From the NCBI GenBank assembly GCA_002344975.1, contig DDUV01000032.1:181604-190574 (forward strand): DNA of 8,971 nt, read 5' to 3'. Of this stretch, positions 4,914 to 8,971 are shown piece by piece. The DNA comes from Saprospiraceae bacterium UBA2329. Lineage in GTDB: Bacteria; Bacteroidota; Bacteroidia; Chitinophagales; Saprospiraceae. The first letter of the stretch is position 1, and the number at the start of each line of letters is the position of its first letter. Both the position numbers and the translations under genes were made by a program. The notes under the pieces are model-generated. The model searched no databases. It had not been told where the DNA came from and saw only the letters and a program-made list of their open reading frames with translations.

Positions 4914-7900
4914 ATGAAAAAAAACTTTTCATTCCTACGCGCTGCCTTCACAGGCTTATCCCTTTTATTGGGGACATCTTACCTTTTTGCCGGCAACACC
5001 ATCCCATTGGGAGCCTTGCTGGATGGTTATGGTAAGATTGCCAACCCACAAAACCTGACAGGGGAGGTGGACTTCTCAGGCTTCTATCCTGTGATGGATG
5101 AATGCGAAGGCTTGATTTTCCTGCCGCCGCCTGTTGCTCCGGGTTGGAACGCGCTGGGTACAGGCTTGGGCGCTATCGTCCGTGCTATTGCCATCTCTGG
5201 CAGCGATGTGTATGTAGGTGGAAACTTTATCGATGCCGGCGGAAATGCCGGCGCCGACAACATCGCCCGTTGGAACGGAAGCAGTTGGAATGCGTTGGGT
5301 TCAGGTCTTAACAATCCCGTTCGCGCTATTGCCATCTCCGGCAGTAATGTGTATGTGGGCGGGAGTTTTACCGATGCCGGCGGAAATGCTAATGCCGACT
5401 ATGTTACCCGTTGGGACGGAAGCAGTTGGAATGCGTTGGGTACGGGCGTTAACGCTACCGTTCGCGCTATTGTCATCTCTGGCAGCGATGTGTATGTAGG
5501 TGGAAACTTTACCGATGCCGGCGGAAATGCTAATGCCGACTATGTTGCCCGTTGGAACGGAAGCAGTTGGAATGCGTTGGGTACGGGGTTGAGCGCAGAT
5601 GTATTTACCGTTGCCATCGCCGGTAATGGCGATGTGTACGCAGGTGGAGACTTCCTGAATGCAGGAGGGAATGCCAATGCCGACTATATTGCCCGTTGGG
5701 ACGGAAGCGCTTGGAATGCGCTGGGTACAACCCCCTTGAACGTTGGCGTAAATGCCATTGCCATCTCTGGCAGCGACGTGTATGTAGGGGGTGGGTTTGT
5801 TGATGCTGGAGGAAATGCCAACGCCGACATGATAGCCCGTTGGGATGGAAGCAGTTGGAATGCGTTGGGATCCGGGCTGAGCGATCAGGTTGTATCCATT
5901 GCCATTTCTGGCAGCAATGTGTATGTGGGCGGAGGTTTTATCAGCGCCGGGGGAAATGCCAATGCCACCCGGATTGCCCGTTGGAACGGCAGCAGTTGGA
6001 GTGCGCTGGGTACAGGCTTGAACTCCTCCGCCGTTGCCATCGCCATCTCTGGCAATAATGTGTATGCGGGCGGAAATTTTACCGATGGCGGCGGAAATGT
6101 CGATGTCGACCGGATCGGTCGCTGGGAAGGCCCCGCCTGCCCCACCTTCAGTGTCGCCCCCGCCAATGTAACCATCACCAACAGTACCTGCGCCTCGGCT
6201 TGTACCCTCTCCGGAGGCAGCATCACGGCGCCAGGCGGCACGCCCTGCCCTACAGGGTCTACCCTGGAATACCAGGTAAATAGCGGCCCCTGGCTCACTA
6301 CCCTACCTGTGTACGACCAGGACGGCCCGGCCCAGAGCATCAAAACGCGCTGTAAGTGCGATATTGACGCCAACAACACCAGCGCCGAGTCGGCAGCCGT
6401 AGCTACCATACCGGGCACTTGTGCAACGCCCACCCTTACGGGGCCTTCCTCGGTGACGGTAAATGCTACGATCACCCTCATGGGCAGCGGCACGCCAGCT
6501 ATATCAATGCCCTATACCTCCAATAATACGGGGGTAGCCACCGTCAACAGCTCGGGCGTAGTGACAGGCGTATCGGCGGGCATGGCCACCATCACCTACA
6601 CCAATGCGAGTGGTTGTACGGCCACAAAGGTGGTGACGGTAACGCTTCCCTGTCCTTCGGGCACCACCCTCCACGTCAATGCTTCCGTATTGGGCGGCAC
6701 AGGCGATGGCTCTTCATGGGCCAATGCTTATGCAAGCCTTAGCGATGCTTTGGCGAAAGCCCATACTTGTAGCAATATCACCACCATCAAAGTGGCGGCG
6801 GGTACTTACAAACCCACCCAAAAGCCTTTTAACGCTGGCGTAGAAATGACAACAGCAGATGCAAGAGATGTGGTATTCCATATCCCTGATGGCGTAACGA
6901 TAGAAGGCGGTTACAATGCCACAACAGAGAGCAGAAATATCACTGCGAATGTAACTATTTTGAGCGGCGACATCGGCACAGCAGGCAGCAATGCCGACAA
7001 CTGCTACCACGTAGTCATCGCCTCAGCAGCGAGCAGCGGCGGCGGAGGTGTAACGATTGATGGTTTTTCTATTACTGGCGCAAATGCCAATGGTACTTCT
7101 TTTATCACAGTGAATGGAAATCCCTTTTATAGAACCGAAGGCGGCGGGATTTACGTCCAAAATGGCACGAATACGCTGAGCAATAATACGCTGTATAGCA
7201 ATTCGGTAAGCTTCAGCGGCGGCGGGATTTACATCTTTGGTGGCAATAATACGCTGAGCAATAATACGCTGTATAGCAACTCGGCAAGCAGAGGCGGCGG
7301 GATTTATACCAATTCTGGCACGAATACGCTGAGCAATAATACGCTGTATAGCAATTCGGCAATCGGCTCGTTCAGCGGCATCGGCGGCGGGATTTGCACC
7401 TTTGGTGGCACGAATACGCTGAGCAATAATACGCTGTATAGCAATTCAGCAGACTTATTAGGCGGCGGGATTTGCGTCCAAAATGGCACGAATAATACGT
7501 TGAGCAATAATACGCTGTATAACAATTCGGCAGGCGTCTTTGGCGGCTCCGTCAGCTTTGGCGGCGGGATTTACACCGAAAATGGCACGAATACGTTGAG
7601 CAATAATACGCTGTATAACAATTCGGCAGTCACTCCGGGCTCCGACAGCTTTGGCGGCGGGATTTACGTCCGAAATGGCACGAATACGCTGAGCAATAAT
7701 ACACTGTATAACAATTCGGCAGGCGGCTTCTTCAGCGGCAGCGGCGGCGGGATTTATACCGAAGATGGCACGAATACGCTGAGCAATAATACGCTGTATA
7801 ACAATTCGGCAGGCAGCGTCGGCAGCAGCAGCGGCGGCGGGATTTACACCAATTCTGGCACGAATACGCTGAGCAATAATATCTTTTGGGCGAATCAGAG

Positions 7901-8971
7901 AAACTTCGATGCCACAGTAGCAGGTGCAGATTATTATGCTGATGGTACGAATGGTAATACTTTCAAAAATAACTTGTTGCAGTTGGCAGAAAGCAATTAT
8001 ACGACAACCGGTAGTGGAAATTATGACCTTGGCACAGGTGAGAGTGACAATCTCTTTGCACAAGACCCGCTTTTCGTCAATGCCGCTGATCCTGACGGTG
8101 CAGACAATATACACCGCACGGCAGATGATGGGTTGGCATTGAGTGGCTGTTCTCCTGCGATTGATAAAGGGATAAATACACCTACTACGGGAACTGGAGC
8201 AATTCCTGCATTGGATATTTTGGGCAATGCCATTTACAATAGCCTCAAAGACATGGGTGCGTATGAGCGTCAGACAGCGGGTAGCTGCTGCCCAAGCAGC
8301 ACCGTCCTCCACGTCAATGCTTCCGTTTCTGGTGGCACAGGCGATGGCTCTTCATGGGCCAATGCCTACGCCAGCCTAAGCGATGCCTTGGCATTAGCCC
8401 ATGCGTGTAGTAGTATTGATACCATAAAAGTGGCGGCGGGTACTTACAAACCCACCAAAAAGCCTTTTAACGCTGGCGTAGAAATGACAACAACCGACGC
8501 TCGCGATGTAGTCTTTCATATCCCTGATGGCGTAACGATTGAAGGTGGTTACAATGCAACAGGTAGCAGAGATATTACGGCTAATGTTACTACATTAAGC
8601 GGCGATATTGACAACAACAATACGCTGGATAACGGTAACGCTTACCACGTTGTCCTTGCCTCCGCAGCAAGCAGCGGCGGCGTAGGCGTAACGATTGACG
8701 GCTTTTCGATTACGGCAGGAAATGGGGATGGTTTTGGCTCTATCACAGTGAATGGAAATAGTTTTTCCAGAACGCAAGGCGGCGGGATTTACACCTATTT
8801 GGGCACGAATACGCTGAGCAATAATACGCTCTATAGCAATTCGGCAGACGAGTTCGGCGGCGGGGTTTTCACCGAAAATGGCACGAATACGCTGATCAAT
8901 AATACGCTCTATAGCAATTCGGTAATCAACAACGGCGGCGGGATTTGCACCAATTCTGGCACGAATACGCT
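4914..8971 (+). CDS. Giant secreted propeller / Ig-like / beta-helix repeat protein (3' end beyond the window)
   Basis: One frame is open from ATG 4914 to the window end, at least 1352 codons with no stop. Residues 1-26 form a signal peptide (MKKNFSFLRAAF..., cleavage likely after LFA). Residues 78-406 are seven repeats of 45-48 residues with the signature WNALGTG...AIAIS...VYVGGNF...IARW, read as a seven-bladed propeller. Residues about 407-500 hold many cysteines (CPTF, CASACTL, CKCD, GTC). Residues about 503-579 resemble a BIG2 Ig-like domain (VATVNSSGVVTGVSAGMATI). A right-handed beta-helix module runs from residue 586 (LHVNAS, SSWANAYASLSDAL, IKVAAGTY) through nine GGGI-type coils to a choice-of-anchor-Q-like end (NIFWANQ, DPLFV, CSPAIDKG, DMGAYE) near 1123. 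A second copy of the module starts at 1132 and is cut off. The protein is clearly exported. I infer a type IX secretion signal at the missing C-terminus, and an adhesin or surface role. No catalytic residues for polysaccharide cleavage are evident. Confidence 0.9.
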   Translation, partial: MKKNFSFLRAAFTGLSLLLGTSYLFAGNTIPLGALLDGYGKIANPQNLTGEVDFSGFYPVMDECEGLIFLPPPVAPGWNALGTGLGAIVRAIAISGSDVYVGGNFIDAGGNAGADNIARWNGSSWNALGSGLNNPVRAIAISGSNVYVGGSFTDAGGNANADYVTRWDGSSWNALGTGVNATVRAIVISGSDVYVGGNFTDAGGNANADYVARWNGSSWNALGTGLSADVFTVAIAGNGDVYAGGDFLNAGGNANADYIARWDGSAWNALGTTPLNVGVNAIAISGSDVYVGGGFVDAGGNANADMIARWDGSSWNALGSGLSDQVVSIAISGSNVYVGGGFISAGGNANATRIARWNGSSWSALGTGLNSSAVAIAISGNNVYAGGNFTDGGGNVDVDRIGRWEGPACPTFSVAPANVTITNSTCASACTLSGGSITAPGGTPCPTGSTLEYQVNSGPWLTTLPVYDQDGPAQSIKTRCKCDIDANNTSAESAAVATIPGTCATPTLTGPSSVTVNATITLMGSGTPAISMPYTSNNTGVATVNSSGVVTGVSAGMATITYTNASGCTATKVVTVTLPCPSGTTLHVNASVLGGTGDGSSWANAYASLSDALAKAHTCSNITTIKVAAGTYKPTQKPFNAGVEMTTADARDVVFHIPDGVTIEGGYNATTESRNITANVTILSGDIGTAGSNADNCYHVVIASAASSGGGGVTIDGFSITGANANGTSFITVNGNPFYRTEGGGIYVQNGTNTLSNNTLYSNSVSFSGGGIYIFGGNNTLSNNTLYSNSASRGGGIYTNSGTNTLSNNTLYSNSAIGSFSGIGGGICTFGGTNTLSNNTLYSNSADLLGGGICVQNGTNNTLSNNTLYNNSAGVFGGSVSFGGGIYTENGTNTLSNNTLYNNSAVTPGSDSFGGGIYVRNGTNTLSNNTLYNNSAGGFFSGSGGGIYTEDGTNTLSNNTLYNNSAGSVGSSSGGGIYTNSGTNTLSNNIFWANQRNFDATVAGADYYADGTNGNTFKNNLLQLAESNYTTTGSGNYDLGTGESDNLFAQDPLFVNAADPDGADNIHRTADDGLALSGCSPAIDKGINTPTTGTGAIPALDILGNAIYNSLKDMGAYERQTAGSCCPSSTVLHVNASVSGGTGDGSSWANAYASLSDALALAHACSSIDTIKVAAGTYKPTKKPFNAGVEMTTTDARDVVFHIPDGVTIEGGYNATGSRDITANVTTLSGDIDNNNTLDNGNAYHVVLASAASSGGVGVTIDGFSITAGNGDGFGSITVNGNSFSRTQGGGIYTYLGTNTLSNNTLYSNSADEFGGGVFTENGTNTLINNTLYSNSVINNGGGICTNSGTNT
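5145..6131 (+). repeat. Seven propeller repeats of 135-144 bp
   Basis: Repeat units begin at the Trp codons 5145, 5286, 5427, 5568, 5712, 5856 and 5997, with spacings of 141, 141, 141, 144, 144 and 141 bp. The last unit ends with RWEG at 6131. Each unit reads WNALG[TS], a variable loop, AIAISGS-DVYVGG-F, an acidic/Gly loop (DAGGNANAD) and IARW[ND]GSS. Units two and three are close to identical in DNA. Seven units make a closed ring of seven blades plausible. Confidence 0.85.
6669..8290 (+). repeat. Beta-helix module, first copy
   Basis: The module starts LHVNASVLGGTGDGSSWANA and ends DMGAYERQTAG. The second copy starts 1638 bp later at 8307 with nearly the same DNA for long stretches, for example around GTGGCGGCGGGTACTTACAA and GCCTTTTAACGCTGGCGTAG. 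The front 470 bp encode the cap and first coils, 7140-7889 encode the short coil repeats, and the remainder encodes the closing segment. Confidence 0.8.
7140..7889 (+). repeat. Nine beta-helix coil repeats with constant core and variable linkers
   Basis: GGCGGCGGG-type starts lie at 7140, 7218, 7293, 7383, 7461, 7560, 7653, 7743 and 7833, so the units are 75-99 bp long. The core is nearly constant: GGGI, four variable residues, then GTNTLSNNTLYSNS or YNNS. The linkers between NSA and the next GGG differ freely in length and sequence (SR, DLL, IGSFSGI, GVFGGSVSF, VTPGSDSF, GGFFSGS, GSVGSSS). All changes keep the reading frame. The Asn-rich NNT ladder is typical of stacked beta-helix coils. Copies 1-4 carry TATAGC (YS) and copies 5-8 TATAAC (YN), a sign of block-wise spreading. 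Confidence 0.85.
8307..8971 (+). repeat. Beta-helix module, second copy (truncated by window end)
   Basis: This begins again with LHVNASVSGGTGDGSSWANA, followed by the same cap, then coil repeats starting at 8778, 8856 and 8934. The coil core differs from the first module by the shared use of CTC for the Leu before Tyr (ACGCTCTAT instead of ACGCTGTAT). One copy has LINN instead of LSNN, and another has GVF in place of GIY. Confidence 0.8.

Noticed and set aside
586..6131. Pectin-lyase-like enzymatic function for the giant protein
   Set aside because: The beta-helix fold alone does not show lyase activity, and no catalytic Asp/Arg/Lys pattern could be picked out, so no enzyme is claimed.
7140..7889. 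Regularly spaced repeats as a CRISPR array
   Set aside because: The units lie in one open frame, the spacers are short, in-frame and Gly/Ser-rich, and no cas gene is near.
7458..8312. Long minus-strand frame of 284 codons opposite the beta-helix repeats
   Set aside because: It repeats RIVIQRIIAQRIRAI because it is the complement of the coding repeats. The plus-strand frame has a signal peptide and recognisable domains, so this one is a shadow.

Overview
The window looks like a chromosomal segment from a Bacteroidota organism, probably of the Saprospiria type. The grounds are two promoters with the phylum-specific TTG-N20-TAnnTTTG pattern, a near absence of Shine-Dalgarno sites, a sigma factor paired with a membrane-anchored outer-membrane-barrel protein, and a very large secreted repeat protein. 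The taxonomic call is inferred from style, not from a marker gene. Left part (1-2352): a Fic-domain protein gene with its own promoter faces a minus-strand lipoprotein gene that carries three PepSY-like repeats. A hairpin followed by a U-tract, read on the minus strand, lies between them. Next comes a decayed toxin-antitoxin locus. It has a textbook promoter, what may be only the tail of an antitoxin frame, an ATGA overlap, and a PIN-domain toxin that has lost its middle. The normal C-terminal end of the toxin survives just downstream in another frame. Middle part (2369-4500, minus strand): a two-gene unit encodes an ECF sigma factor followed 8 nt later by a protein with a short cytoplasmic segment, one membrane helix, a long Pro/Ala-rich linker and an outer-membrane beta-barrel domain. 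This looks like a sigma factor with an envelope-spanning partner. A 413-nt divergent intergenic region with two unrelated short tandem repeats separates this unit from the right part. Right part (4914 to the window end, plus strand): one reading frame stays open for at least 1352 codons and runs off the window. It encodes a signal peptide, a complete set of seven 45-48-residue propeller-type repeats, a Cys-containing segment, a BIG2-type Ig-like domain, and then a right-handed beta-helix module of about 546 residues that starts over a second time before the window ends. Within the helix module, a nearly invariant DNA core alternates with linkers of variable length and sequence, all multiples of three. 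This is the most interesting feature of the window and suggests a surface protein that evolves by repeat recombination. The genes do not form one obvious pathway. The sigma/barrel pair and the giant secreted protein are divergently arranged and could be linked in regulation, but nothing in the sequence proves it.
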